From the NCBI GenBank assembly GCA_029168955.1, contig JAPDOI010001173.1, positions 124,001-188,000 on the forward strand: a DNA stretch of 64,000 nucleotides, in the 5' to 3' direction. The stretch comes from Aplectana chamaeleonis (lineage: Eukaryota > Nematoda > Chromadorea > Rhabditida > Cosmocercidae). A program made the translations under genes and the position numbers. Each line of letters begins with the position of its first letter. The first letter of the stretch is position 1. A model generated the notes under the pieces. That model saw only the letters and a list, made by a program, of their open reading frames with translations, had not been told where the DNA came from and searched no databases. Of the stretch, positions 18,936 to 31,934 are shown one piece after another.

Positions 18936-21605
18936 CTCACTCACTCACTCACTCATCTCGTTAGCTGGCGTCTGGTGGAGCGGGATGCCCTCTCAACCAA
19001 TACACTGCTGTAGGTGCCATAGGAGCTCGTGCGGCCTGAACGACACGCTTCCAATCAAAACGGTTTGCAGCAACAAGTTTAGCGTTAAGGACACTGCACC
19101 GTTGAGTCTTCAGATCCTGCTCTATATGTTTGAGCCATGTCTTCTTCGGCGCCGTTCGCTGAATTCTCCACGATGGTGGGCGCTTACGCCACAGCATACT
19201 GTACGGGAGACGGGACGGGTCCATCCTACATACATGTCCGAACCATCGCAGTCTTCTTGTCTGCAGCTGTTCTCCGACCGTCGGTTGATTCATGCAGCTC
19301 TTCCGTATATCGTCGTTGCAAACATGATCACGAATCGTAATTGCAAGAATCTGGCGCAAACATCGCATCTGGAAGACTTCTAGCTTGACGAGGTCTGACT
19401 TTAGCAGAGTCCAGGTTTCCGAGCCGTATAGTAGTACGGGTATTATCAGCGCTCAGAACATTCGCACTTTAGTCTCCAGTGAAATGTTGTTTTTTTTTCC
19501 ACAAACACCAGCCAAGCGACGCAAACACACTAGACGCCTGCCCGATTCTGCTGCACACCTCTGCCGTAGCCGCAACTTTTCGCTCCTGCACTACCGACCC
19601 AAGGGTATTTGAATTCCTTGACCTGCTGAAGCTCAACTCCTTCAAACTGAACAGATGCAGGCGAACCATCGGATGTCATGACCTTGGTCTTCTCCTAGTT
19701 GATTCTTAAGCCGTAGGAGCTTGCAATCAGTGCCATATCGCTTATCAAGGACGTTGCCTCCGCTTCAGTGTCCGTGAACACTGCGCTGTCATCCGCGAAC
19801 ATCAAATCTGTGACGTACTCATTACTTCCGTATTGAACGCCTCTTCTGTTCTCGAAGACCTTCCTCATAATAGCGTCCACAACAGTATTAAAGAGCAGAG
19901 GCGAGACCGCATCGCCTTGGCGAACTCCAGCGGTAACGGCAAACTCCTCGTACAACTGATCCCCAATGCGTACGGAACTGGTAGACCCTTCGTACGTTTC
20001 CTGGAGGAGCTTGACTATCTTCCTCGGTATGTGCTCGCTTTCAAGTGCTCTCCACAGCGCCGGTCAGTGAATACAATCGAACGCAGATTTGAAGTCTATA
20101 AATGTGATAACGACACGCTTCCCAGAGCGAGTTCTCTCTTCCATTAGCTGTCGAAGTGCGAAGATCTGATCACTGCAGCTTCTTCCTGGCCGGAACCCCG
20201 CCTGTTCTTCACGACTTGTTTGCTCACGATGACGCTGAAGTCTGTTCTGAATAACCCTCATGAAGACTTTGCCAACGATAGACAACAGACTGATCCCTCG
20301 GTAATTTTTGCAGTCTCTAGCATCACCCTTCTTGTGTATGGGCACGATTGTGGCACGTTTCCAGGTAGCTGGTATTTTCTCAGACTGCCATATAAGAGTA
20401 ATCAGCCGATGAAGTTGGCGCAGCAAGACGTCTCCGCCAGCCTTGATGGCTTCCGCAGTGATTTTGTCCACTCCTGACGCTCTGCCGTTTTTCAGTGACT
20501 TTATCGCTGCCGTTAGTTCATCTACAGTGGGTTCTGCGTCGAGAATTGCATCTCCGGCCGCTTCAACTAGCGGTGGCTCGACAAGCGGTCCTTGCGGCGC
20601 TTCATGACTGTATAGTTCACTGAAGAACTGTCTCCATCGACGGAGGCGCTCGTCCACAGAACGCACGAATGACCCATCTGCATTCCTGATACTATCGCTT
20701 GTTGGTTTCGTCCTTCCTCCGAGCCGCTTGAGTGTCCGATAGAGAGTTCGATAATCATGCCTGCCCGCAGACTCCTCCAAATCAGCAGCTACCTTATTCC
20801 AATACGACTCTCGTTCCATTTTCAATCTGCAACGAAGCTCTCTGCAGAGCTGACGATATCGATCGAAATCGGTCAATTTCGCTTTCTTCCTTTCTTCTAT
20901 GAGATGAATGGATTCATCTGATATCCATGGCTGGATTCGCTTACGAGGGGCAGGACAAAGTGGCTCTGCACATTCCACGATGGTGGCTGCTATCTGCTGT
21001 TCTTGTTCATCCACAGATGCATCGTCTGCCAACAGCGCAAACCGATTCGACAGTGCCATTTGGAATAACTCCTTCGTCTCAGGTACCATCAAATGTGCCC
21101 AGTTGAATTGGCCTTTAGATGGCTCCACAATCCTAGCTCGTTGTAGGCGAAGCTTCACTACTGCACGTAGAAGGTAATGATCTGAACCACAGTCGGGTCC
21201 TCTCATTGCACGAACATCCTTGAGCGACGACCTGAAACGCGAGCTCATCAGCACGTAGTCTAACAAAGCTACGTCTCGTCCGGAAGGATTTCTCCACGTC
21301 AACTGATGCTTTCTGCGATGCTGGAAGTGACTGTTTCCAATAATGAGTCTACTGAAAGCTGCAAACGTGAGCAAGCGCAGACCATTGTCGTTCATATCAC
21401 CAACGCCAAATCGGCCCAATACTGCTTCCCAGCCCATCCTGTCTTTTCCAACATGTGCGTTGAAATCACCTGCGACTAGAACAACGTCTCTCTTCGAAAT
21501 CGTGTTCAGAACGTCCTGAAGCTGAGCGTAAAACGCGTCCTTGTCGGAATCCGGGCTAGGCTCTGTCGGCGCATAAACTGCCACAATTTGACTTACTTGA
21601 CTTAA
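18936..21605 (-). pseudogene. LINE B: 5'-truncated RTE-like retrotransposon, endonuclease-reverse transcriptase remnant
   Basis: Read from 21,605 leftward, the copy begins inside the APE-type endonuclease (VAVYAPTEP, then GDFNAHVG and GSDHYLL catalytic-region motifs) and continues into a reverse transcriptase with EEQAGFRPGRSC, FIDFKSAFD and a FADD catalytic box near 19,790. It ends with a C-terminal RRLRWFGHVCRM segment. A TGA at 20,064 and a TAG at 19,695 interrupt the frame, and frameshifts follow near 19,610 and 19,460, so it is dead. The 3' end is a (GAGT)n tail at 18,936-18,960, usual for RTE-like elements. These enzymes nick target DNA and copy the element RNA in place. Its 5' truncation abuts the tail of LINE A. 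Confidence 0.85.
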
Positions 21606-24600
21606 TCGGTTGGCTTTCGCCTGACGCGGCCATTCCGCATCTTCACCGAGGTGTGCCGTCCTAGTAGTCAGCCGTGTCCATTTTTCACGGTCTTCAGCCA
21701 CAATTTGAACACATTCCATCCAGCTGTCACTATTCCATTTCCTGCGAAACGAAACATCGCGCCTGAACTGTCTTTCGATGGCGAGTGACTTTAAATCCTC
21801 TTTAACCACATCCGTCCAGAACTTTCGCCTACGCCCAGGTGGCCGTTTCCAGACAGGATTTGGAAGCATTTTTAAAGCGTGTTGTACGAGACGATCCGGC
21901 GTTCTTCTTAGTATATGCCCGAGCAGTCGAAGTCGACTTTCCATTGCTGCTTGAGATGGCGTTAGGAGATGCTGGCACCTCCCTCGTGTCAAGCGTTGAT
22001 GTACTGCGTCGATTTCCTTGTAAAGGTCTTCGTTATGGCATACACGCGGCCAGAAATATCCAAGCAAACGCCTAAAAAGCTTCCTCTCCGTGCAATCCAA
22101 CCTTTCCATCTGCGTTTTCGGTGCTGCCCACGTCTCCGATCCGTACATCATGATAGGGCGAATAGCGGATAGGTAGACGTGCAACTTGACTTCTTTCGCG
22201 ATGGTGGTAGACCACAAACACTTGGTTAGAGAATTGAATGCAGACGTAGCTTTCGCACATCGTTGTCGAATATCCGCTGCATAACTACCATCGTTCTTCA
22301 GCAAACAGCCCAAATAACAGAAATCGTCCACCAGTTCGATACGTTGTCCGTCCACACAAACTCCAGTTGAAGGCCTCTGAGAGACCCACATCTGCTTGCA
22401 TTTGTCGGGACGAAGACGAAGTCCATAGGCTGCGGCATACTTCGAAACGAGGTTCACAATCCTTTGCAGTTTTGCGTTGTTTTCAGCGAATAACACAATG
22501 TCGTCGGCGTACTCCAGGTCGACAAGGGAGCGTCCTGATGGTGTTAGGATCACATCCGCAGGAAACTGTTCTGCAACTCTACGCATGATGTCATCAACGG
22601 CGAAGTTGAAAAGAAAAAGGTCCTGCAACGGCTCCTTGCCTTACTCCTGTTTTCACCTCGAAAGCTGACGTAAATCCGACAGGTGTACGAACTGCTGCTG
22701 TTGTTCCTTTGTTCATGTCCTCGATTAACCGAACATACTTTTCCGGGACTCCATCTGCTCGCAGAGCATTGAGCAATCGATCACGATGAGGAGAGTCGAA
22801 CGCGGCTTCAAAGTCCAAAAACAACCTGTAATGGCTTCGAAAACCGCTGCCACGATTCAATTACTCTTCTCACGACGAACACTTGGTCGATGGTCGATCT
22901 TCCAGGTCGAAAACCGGCTTGCTCATCTCTGGTCGTTCCTTCACGATGTTTGATAAGTCGCTCGAGAATGATACGTTCTAAAACCTTGTACATGACACGA
23001 AGTAGAGAGATTCCTCTGTAGTTCTTAGGATCCGTGACGGATAGCTTCTTGTGAAGAGGTACGATGATCGCATGTCTCCACGAATCGGGTATCCTTTCGC
23101 TCATCCATATGGCACGGATGGTGTTGGTCATTTCACGAATCCCATACGGAGGAAGAGCTTTCAGTATTTCAGCAGTGATGTTGTCATCTCCACCTGCCTT
23201 TCCATTCTTCATTTTCCGGACACAATCCAAAACTTCAGACTCAGTCGGCGGTTCCTCACTGACATCGTAATGTGCTCTCTGAACATGCGGGAGCTCAGGT
23301 ACTGATGGCGCTGGACGATTCAGTAGTGAACTGAAGTAATCCTTCCATATTGGCAGCGTCGCATCACCAACTGCAACTCCATTGGTAGTGTTCAAGACAG
23401 GAGAACATCTCTTCATCTTCCCGCTATACTGTCGCAGCAACGTGTAGGCTTTCTTCGGATTCTTCTCCTCCCAAGCCTTCTCGAACTCCTTAGCTCTACA
23501 CGTCCACTCTCGTTCGCGGTCACTTTGAAGCTGCCGACGCAACTTCCTCCTCAGACGCTTCTCCTCCACGAAGTTTCCTGCAGTTCGGAGAGCACATACT
23601 CTGTTGTAGGTAGATGTTGTTTCTTCTTCTGAGACGTAGGCGAACTTCTTCTTAGGCTGTTCAACCGGGAGTGCCTCTTTCGAAGCGTCCTGGATGCACT
23701 TGACAAAAGAATCCGCGTCGCAAAGTTTCTTCTTAGTCCGTACTCCGATGTGAATAGAAACGCGTTGTCGGAAATTCCTTCTGCATTCTTCATCTCTGAG
23801 ACTTGTCATGTCAATCCTCTGGAGAGGCTGAGCCCCTCGCTTCCTCTTATGAATCCTCGCAGTGAAGTTCAACAGAACAGGACGGTGATCCGAATCGAAT
23901 GCGACATCCCACACAGCTCTAGATCTTCGAATGTCCGATACTGGAATATTCCTCGTCAGGACATAGTCAAGCTGTAGTTTCAAAGTTGTCATCTTCCGCT
24001 TCCGCTGCTCTTCTGGAGATAGCCGGGTTGGTCCCTGCCACGTAAGCTGATGGCGGCGATGGTTCCTCTTGAATGTCGATGCAAAAATCAGACCACTGCG
24101 TTCACAAAGTCGACAAGGCGGTAGCCATTGTCCGATGTTTGCTCCACTGGGTAGAACCATTTACCGAGTACTTCGGATTCCTGATCAAGTCCCATCTTCG
24201 CATTTGCGTCAATCCCACGACAACAGCATGTTGACAAGGTATCCTGGCCAGCAACGTATTGAGTTCCTCATAAAACGCATCCTTCGAATTGTCTTCGGCG
24301 GTTTCAGTGGGCGCATGAGCACTCACTATCCACAGATTGAATCCTCTGTGATCCCGCAGTCGTACGAATGCATTCCGACACGACGTTGAGCCGAACTCCT
24401 TGACCATACCATTGAAATCCTTCCTTACAGCTATTGCACAGCCTCCCACTCTCCTATCGTCAGCGTTACCGCAGTAGATGGTGTACTCTCCGACGCTGAT
24501 GACGGGTCTATCCTTGAGGCGGGTTTCCTGCAAAGCAGCAAACGGTGCATGGAAATAGCTCAGAAGTCTGGATAGCGCAGTTTTTTGGATATCACTCGAC

Positions 24601-24653
24601 AGCGATCGACAGTTCAGGGTGGCGAAATTGTGGCTTGTGGCCAAAGACTCCAT
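21606..24653 (-). pseudogene. LINE A: near full-length RTE-type retrotransposon, frameshifted
   Basis: Starts at the ATG at 24,653 (MESLATSHNFATLNCRSL). The endonuclease has LQETR, SAHAPTE and FDSDHRPVLL motifs. The reverse transcriptase has DEQAGFRPGRSTIDQVF, FLDFEAAFDSPH, GVRQGAVAGPF and EYADDIVLF. The C-terminus has YGSETWAAP and GHILRR. Frameshifts occur near 24,205, 24,105, 22,815 and 22,620, so no single frame spans it. The usual stop after HLGEDA is lost through an indel and a stop-to-Lys change, so the frame runs through a degenerate TAAGTCAAG tail into LINE B, making an 854-codon frame that is not one real protein. The family closely resembles an RTE type I know from hookworm genomes. 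Confidence 0.9.
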
Positions 24654-25722
24654 GACTCCCTAGGTACGGATCCTAAGGCGTTATGGACCAGAGGCCTTAG
24701 TGTGCCGGACGGCGACACCTTTATGCAATGTGCGGGATACTTTCGCGATATAGTTGTGCACGCTATATCGCTCGAACGTTCCCTGTGTACACTCAAACGT
24801 CTGCTGGGTTCAGTAGAAGCAGGGGCACCAACGAGCAGGTACCAACAGACTTGTATACACACCCCCAAACTGCCACAATATGTGTCCTTATAGTTCCTTT
24901 CAGCGTGAGGACAGCGATTCTGCTAGAGATAGGCTCGAATATCACAAAGCTTCCAGCTGCTTCGCATCTACGACTGTTATAATACGACTTTCTGGATTCA
25001 CTTGATAATTAGCTAGTAACCCACTTGTTAACCGGTTATTCTGTACCTCCGCATGATGGAGCCCCTCATTGCTCATCATTGTCCACTCGCAGCGAATTTC
25101 GCCGCGGTGATACTCTGCAGAGACCTTTATTTGGCAGAATACTGATATCGCGGAGCTTCATAGTAGATTGGAATTTTTTTGTCAAAAGAGGCTACAAGGC
25201 CTGCAAAAGCTCGCAAAACGTGCTATGCACCAAAAGCTCACCAGATCAAAAGTCCAAGAAGGAATTTTCACGATTTTTGGAACCATTTTCTCGGAAACTT
25301 TCGTGAACTTTTGCAAATTTCGGAGCATCGGTTGACAATAAAAATTTCAAGCTATTGTTATTGTATTGTAACAATTGTTGCAATAAAGTATCAAACGATT
25401 ACATAACCATTTTATTTCACGACCCGCTTTCCCTCTATCAATTTTTCTATCCTAAATTGCCGAATATGAGCTATCAGACGACAAAATATTAGTGCGCGAG
25501 TTCTAGAAATTTTGAAAGGAAATTTTCAAAATCTTGACGTCGGTTCATTTGTCTGCCAAATCTGAATTTTCCACTTTTCATTTTCACGATAGTGTGGTAC
25601 TTTTTTCCGATTCGATTCATTTTATTTGTTTCTTTGGGAAATGAAATGGAGGCCCGTTCCGACGCCATTTTTCTTCCACCCAAAAACGGTACAAACCCGT
25701 CAATCAAAATAACTACCTACAC
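24654..25722. other. LINE A 5' flank and intron sequence, no gene recognised
   Basis: The bases up to about 24,900 may be the 5' untranslated part of LINE A; an 84-codon minus-strand frame there has no recognisable domain. From 24,900 to 25,722 I see no structured feature. Confidence 0.35.
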
Positions 25723-26005
25723 TACTGTGCTTCTCTGGGCCAAATTCCGGTCCGCAATTGCGTCTCGACACGCTTTGCGGCCGCGCGCTTTCGAGGCAAA
25801 AGAGTTTCCAGCGCCGCAGCCGCCGATCTGTTGACTCTAGGTGGGTTTTAGAAACTGGAAAGTCAACAAAATTGGAGAAAACTGTATAAAAAAGCCATAT
25901 CGAGTCGGCTTTGGCGCTGGAAACTCGACTGACTCCAGCGCGTGCGGCCGCAAAGCGTGTCGCGACGCAATTGCGGACCGGAATTTGGCCCAGATAAGCA
26001 CAGTA
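25723..26005. mobile_element. 283-bp TA-flanked MITE, CTGTGCTTATCTGGG family
   Basis: TA-CTGTGCTTCTCTGGGCC at the left and GGCCCAGATAAGCACAG-TA at the right. The arms continue through CCGGTCCGCAATTGCGTC, GGCCGC and CCAGCGCC. The TA target suggests Tc1/mariner type. The copy at 43,205 has the same length; half a copy lies at 8,986. Confidence 0.85.
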
Positions 26006-26720
26006 TCTGTTAGAACGGGCATTTCCCTTTCGAACAACTAAGATGCGGACCAAAGACGAAAAGTTCTAACACTTGATGCGCAACTTCCAATAAAAAAAAC
26101 GCTGCGTTCTTATGTCAGGCAAAAAAAGCAAATGCTTCTCATAAACGAATAAAAACATAATCAAAACTAGCGTACCTGTAAGAAAATAAACATTTCGTGT
26201 AGGAAAGAAACATTAGTTAAAAGGAATAGTTGAATAATTGGAAGATAGAAGAAGGAATAAAGACGGAGTTGTGCTTAGCGCTGCAAATAATTTCGGCCGC
26301 TGCTGGCCACAAGCCAACAGCAGCGGGGCGCTGATTAGCAATGGGGCGCGACATCTCGGTGTCAGGCGGTTCGTTACGTGCCTTGACCTGAATCTGATTT
26401 TTCTACCTGGTTCTTATGATCCTTTCCCTAAGGTGGAGAAACTATTCACTTTTTTCACATATAAGAAACATTCGGAAACGCAAATTATTGGCTTTTTCGG
26501 GAATTCATCCCATTCATTCGGGAATTAAGATCATTTGTAGTATTCCAAAGGTGGAAAAAACTTCCCGAGCAATCGGCCAGTTTCAGATGAGAATACTCGA
26601 TTTCTATCGCAAATATTGCCTGATTTCTCTTGAGTATTACTCGAAAACTTTCAATAATAACTTTCAAAGTAGCAACCGAAATATTTTCACGGATCGAATT
26701 GAAAACGAATGAAAGATAAA
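26006..26720. other. Intron sequence, nothing recognised
   Basis: No repeat or exon seen, apart from a small CCGCTGCTGGC/GCCAACAGCAGCGG hairpin at 26,297-26,326. Confidence 0.35.
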
Positions 26721-27183
<463 letters not shown>

Positions 27184-27375
27184 GCGAAAATATTTGAAAA
27201 TTATAAATAATATGATTAATATTAATTCTTACTTAGAAGAACCAATGAATGATTAGTCGGACTAATATGTTATGCAGCGTGCGTGACAACTTAAGCAGAA
27301 GCGACATCATATGTGAACGTGTTCTGAAACTTCTTGAGTTACAGACAACGGACTAAAAGCCGCGCCGCCCTGCCT

Positions 27376-27560
27376 CTCGCGGCCGCTGATTTTGCGATGC
27401 ACGCGGTCCGACCGTCGTTTCTTATCGCGGTTTGACCGCGTCCAAGCGCGGTTCGACCGCCGGTAAAACATGAGCGCGGTCGGAACGCGCTTCAACCGCC
27501 GCATTGTCGCGGTCAGGTTTATTTCAAATAGTTGCCCGCGGTCAGGTTTTCTCTTTGTCC
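27376..27560. repeat. Degenerate GCGGTC minisatellite
   Basis: Repeated GCGGTC, GGTTTGACCGCG and GCGGTCAGGTTT words at roughly 20-30 bp spacing. The junction CGCGGTCAGGTTTTCTCTTT is the complement of the sequence at the array edge near 16,735, showing both arrays sit in the same element family. Confidence 0.75.
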
Positions 27561-28160
27561 GAGCAGGTGTGCTGGGCCATTCCCACCGTCAGCGACGTTT
27601 GTGGGTGGTACAATAAGTACAATATTAAACCACTTAAATCGAGGACGGTGGGAATGGCCCCGCACCCCTGTTCTGGGGGAGGACGACGAATGGAGGAGGC
27701 GGAGAAATACGGGGCGGGCCAACTTCTTACCAGTGTTGCGGCTCTATTTCATTAGTTATCTCAACCACGTTTACGAGCGTGTGTGCTGCCTTTAAGGTAC
27801 TACGAGGTGATCGCCAATGCACGATATTTATTTGGTGAATTATGGAAGCGTTTTTCAAAAATTGAAAAAGTACTAGGAAATGAACCAGAAATTGTTTTTT
27901 GAAAAAAATTGTTCATAATTAACCAAATAAATATCGTTCATTGTAGAATACCTCGTAATACCTGAATGTAAGGTTTGATGCCTCAAAGTCTTCGCTTAGA
28001 AAAAAAACTGCAGAAGTTGCATTTTTTGGAAAAAAGCCAAGTTCACCCCATTGAAAAATATCTACAAATCTGTTCTGGTGCTATAATCTAGTTCTCACTG
28101 GGGTTATATGTTCAATCATCCACTACTGATTTGGTGCTTCAATAGTGAGCAAATAGAAAC
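27561..28160. repeat. Right arm of the large inverted repeat, with two nested palindromes
   Basis: Bases 27,680-27,795 are the MITE arm ending CGTTTACGAGCGTGTGTGCTGCC before TTAA; 27,964-28,156 is the outer flank matching 16,345-16,543 inverted. A palindrome at 27,566-27,676 (GGCCATTCCCACCG and CGGTGGGAATGGCC) and another at 27,796-27,963 are both absent from the 16.5-kb arm, which therefore shows the empty sites. Confidence 0.75.
27796..27963. mobile_element. 168-bp palindromic element
   Basis: Ends GGTACTACGAGGTGATCGCC and the complementary CCTCGTAATACC, with ATATTTATTTGGT and ACCAAATAAATAT inside. It is inserted next to the TTAA at 27,792-27,795. The matching arm near 16,543 lacks it. Confidence 0.8.
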
Positions 28161-28759
28161 ATTTTGTCGTTTTTAAATATTCTTTACTGGAACACTCACT
28201 ACATGTAATTGCAAATTTCAAAGGTGGTCAAGTTTGACGAGAAGCTTCAAAGATAACTGGATAGGGGAAGAAATACGCTTTCAAACACATACCCGCATTT
28301 GATGAACTAAGCAAAATTTAGCGAGAAAAGATTCAGAAACTGAAATGCTACAAACCCTACCCCCATCCCAATAAATGAAACGGGCCACATGTCGTTGTGA
28401 AACAGAGTTTTATTGAGTTACTGTTGTTGTTTTTCTGTAATAAAAGTATTTCTAGCTCCTTGTGTGTTTTGGACTCAATTAATAGTGCGACATATGTACG
28501 GCAAGAGTGGATGGTTGATGCGATCGTTCGAAGATTGGCCAGAAGATTTTGAACAAAGTAATACATTTCGACTATTTTGTTATGATGGATTTATGTCTTA
28601 AAGATGATGTTTGTCGAGCTCTTTTGCTCATCATTTCGTACAAAGTACATCGTGTGATGCCATGTTTTGGCCAATCCACATTTGTCCACATCCACATTAC
28701 CCTTCAATTCGAAGCGAAATCTGCATTGTTTCTTCGCGTACGTGTGCGGAGCAAGGGTT
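28161..28759. other. Intron sequence, nothing recognised
   Basis: No exon or repeat recognised; open frames of about 60-110 codons lack domains. Confidence 0.35.
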
Positions 28760-28922
28760 GTGGCCATCGTGTATCAACACCCCTGTGGAGGCGGGAGAAA
28801 CGGGAAGGAGCGAGGTTCTTGATTGTACGCAACGGGGGGCTAGCACGTGTTGCGTCCAATTAGGAACCTCGCTCCTCCCCTGTTTCTCCCGCCTCCTCGG
28901 GGGTGTTGATACACGATGGCCA
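28760..28922. mobile_element. 163-bp foldback MITE
   Basis: Arms share GTGGCCATCGTGTATCAACA, then CCTGTGGAGGCGGGAGAAAC / GTTTCTCCCGCCTCC and GAGCGAGGTTC/GAACCTCGCTC, closing around a GCAACG-rich centre. Confidence 0.9.
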
Positions 28923-29268
28923 CTTCCCGCGGAGCAAGGATGAAGGACGGCGAGAGAGTGCGTGGGAGAAGGCGGAGTAGTATACGCACGCGAAGGACTC
29001 GAGTAAATTCCTCAACGAACTAGAGGGTACCCATGTGTACCGTTCGACCGAAAGCCGAGAACAAGCCAATTGCAGTCAAAGTTCTCCGGTTGGACGCAGA
29101 TCACCCTTTTACTGATCCATTCAGTGAGAACCTTTGAGGCATCCACATAGTCGGCCTGGGCGAGTCGCGACGCCATAGCGAGGAATGAGATGCGGCTGCA
29201 CAATTTCGTAGTTACCCTTCATTTTCTATCAGTGCACGGCGCGATTCACCGCGCCCGACTATGCGGAC

Positions 29269-31553
29269 GTCTTTAGAGCTCTGCAGAGTTGCGTCGTGGC
29301 GAGTCCCGCTGCGGCACGGCAATGTTTGAGAAAGAGGGACGCCACGCAGCGGACGAGGGCGGCGGCTTGTCGCGCTAGAACGGTGACGGGACGACCAATG
29401 TTTCCGCCGCCGCGACAGCAGTTACTCCCAGAGCGGTGCCGTAAGCAGGGTTAGGCTCACGGTGTGATGATCACAAAGGTGACCACAGCCTTGGGCTAGG
29501 CGGAGGGAAGGGGGCCGCAGCTGCCGCCAGCAACCGTGCAAAAATAGTGGAGTTTCAGCGGCATAAGAATTTGCAAAAAATTATTAGAATTTAATCATAT
29601 TAACAAGACACCTCCAAAATTGAGCTGAACTACATGAATAACAGAAATTTCAATCTCAAAATCATCGAATTTTGATGAAGGTTTTATAGATCTGATGATC
29701 ACACTAACGACCTACTTGGGGATCGCATGATTTCTTTTTTTTTGGAGAAAAAGGGGGGGGGCACAAATTTTCAAGCTGGAGGTAGGGGGGGGGGGGCGCC
29801 GCTCACACGGACGGAATACAGCGTCATGCCTTACCGTGGCCGTTAGAGAGCGGCGGCGATAAATGGTTTCGACCATTTCCCGCCGCGACGAGGAACGGCG
29901 ATCCAAACTCCCTTCTTGACTTCTACGTGGTTTCCATCATCTGAAGGCGTACTTTTCTAGTTTAGCTCAGAATGAGAGAAAATGATTGAACAAAATTTCA
30001 AAAGCGTACTTTTTTCTAGATTAATCCCGGTTTTGATTTTTTTTATTTCCATATTAATTTTCCCTATCTTCTATTGTGTTCCCACGTGGCCTAGTAGTGA
30101 TATATGCAACTACCATGAACCCTCTATCAATTCGTTTGTCGTGAGTGTGTGTCTTAACAAGCGAACCACAATTAGTCATAGTGACCATTCCAAATGAAAT
30201 GTACTTTTCTAGAACCATTTTCGGACGAGAAGTCCGAATATGCCTATCGCAGCTGCCTAGACCCACTCTGAAAAAAGTTATAAGCAATTTCTCTCCAATT
30301 TTCGTACTTATTGTACCCTCCAAAAGGCGGATTATTTTTACGAAAATCCGGAAACGGACCTCATAATCGTGTGTAGCGCCCAAAACTACCCCACTAAGCA
30401 AAGTTAGGTTGAAGGAACATTTTCCAAACTTTGCGCAGACTAATAGCGTTTTGGACTTGTACGGATTTTCGGTTGGGCATTTATTTATAACAATCAGAGG
30501 GCTCCCGAAGCGTTTTAGAAAAATATTCCAGATTTGTCTAAAAATTCGCTCTGGAGGGTTATTTGGGGTGCTGATCACGAATCTGAGGTTCATTTATCGA
30601 TTTTCCGAAGTTTTCGGCTATATTGGTTCACAGATTCCCATCGGGGGAGAATTTGATGGCAAATCGCGACTTTTGACTATTTCCGGAGTGCTTCTATAGA
30701 ATATGCTCAAGTTATTTCTTTGGGGGTTATTTGGAGTGCTGAACACGATTCTGATGTCGGTTTATCGATTTTTGGCAGCTTACGGTAGATTACGGTGGGT
30801 ACACGGTAGTTTGGTCAAAGTCTCAAATTTGTCTCAAAGTTTCTATGTGGGGGTTATTTGTGGTGCTGAATACGAATTTGATGTCCATTTGTCGATTATC
30901 GGAATATTGAGGGAAGTTTTGTCTCCTAAATGGCATGTTACCTACCGTAACCTACAGTAAACCTTGAAATTTGGACAAGCAAACCCCAGATTCGTGTTCA
31001 GCACCACAGATTACCCTTACATACATGTTTTTAGCAAAATCAGGGGAAAAATTTGAAAACACCCTAAAAATTCCATGGGGGGAACCCTTACCTCGCCGCG
31101 AAGCATTGAAAAACGCTCATAACTTTTTTCAGAGTGGGTCTAGGCAGCTGCGATGGGCATATTCGGACTTTTCGTCCGAAAATGGTTCTGGAAAAGTACA
31201 TTTCATTTGGAATGGTCACTATGACTTATTGTGGTGGTTTCCTTGTAAGGCATCATATCATTTTTCACTGAACGTAACTTACAACTTCTATTCACCGCTT
31301 TCTATGAATGTATTTTTAAAGGATGTTCATAGGCCTTTTCTAAACTTACAAAGCATAGCGAAGCAATAAAAGCTGTTGAAAACCAAGTGTCGGTTGAATT
31401 AGTGCGTACGCAATTGTAGAATAGCCACGCCGACGGCGACATCGCTTTAACTCTGCGATATAGTGGTGACCAACGCCTCATCATGTTTCGACTTCTCCCC
31501 AAACCTCTCGCTCGGCGACGTGCAGCCGGTCGCTGCAACCCTGCAGAGCTCTT
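29269..31553. mobile_element. Possible 2.3-kb element bounded by AGAGCTCTGCAG inverted ends
   Basis: AGAGCTCTGCAGAGTTGC at 29,270 and GCAACCCTGCAGAGCTCTT at 31,535 form an inverted pair; the inner right end also has GTCGCCGAGCG as at 12,900. It would contain the foldback at 30,165. The distance and uneven arm length make this tentative; the two ends may be separate partial copies. Confidence 0.35.
30165..31237. mobile_element. 1.07-kb foldback element with internal TTATTTGGGGTGCTGA repeats
   Basis: Inverted arms of about 125 bp at 30,165-30,289 and 31,111-31,237 (ACCACAATTAGTCATAGTGACC, CCGAATATGCC, GCAGCTGCCTAGACCCACTC and complements). Between them a block of about 60 bp with GTTATTTGGRGTGCTGA-x-CACGA and TTTATCGATTTT occurs three times directly and once, in part, inverted near 30,980. 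Confidence 0.85.
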
Positions 31554-31934
31554 TATGTGGTTGGCCTGCTCAACATGCGTCTACTCACATCCGAAAATTG
31601 GCGTAGCAGTTCACCCGATGCAGCCGGCTTTAGCCAACCTGGTAGATGTGTATCATTATCATCTAAAACAAGTGCAAATATCAACATGGTGTTGCCGGTC
31701 CGTATAATATGCACAATTTTTGATAATATTGTGTTGTTGGTTAGAATTCAACCGGATTTTGACTTACTATGACTGGATCCTTAGGGCCATCTCAGTTCAA
31801 AAAGATATGTTAGCAACATGCACCCGGTAGAAAAGGGAAATGCGTAAAATTTTTGATGTTGACTGCGTTCCTTGTGTTGCTATGTGTAGAGCTTTTTTCG
31901 AGACGAAACGTTTTCTGTTCTGAATAAGACAAGA

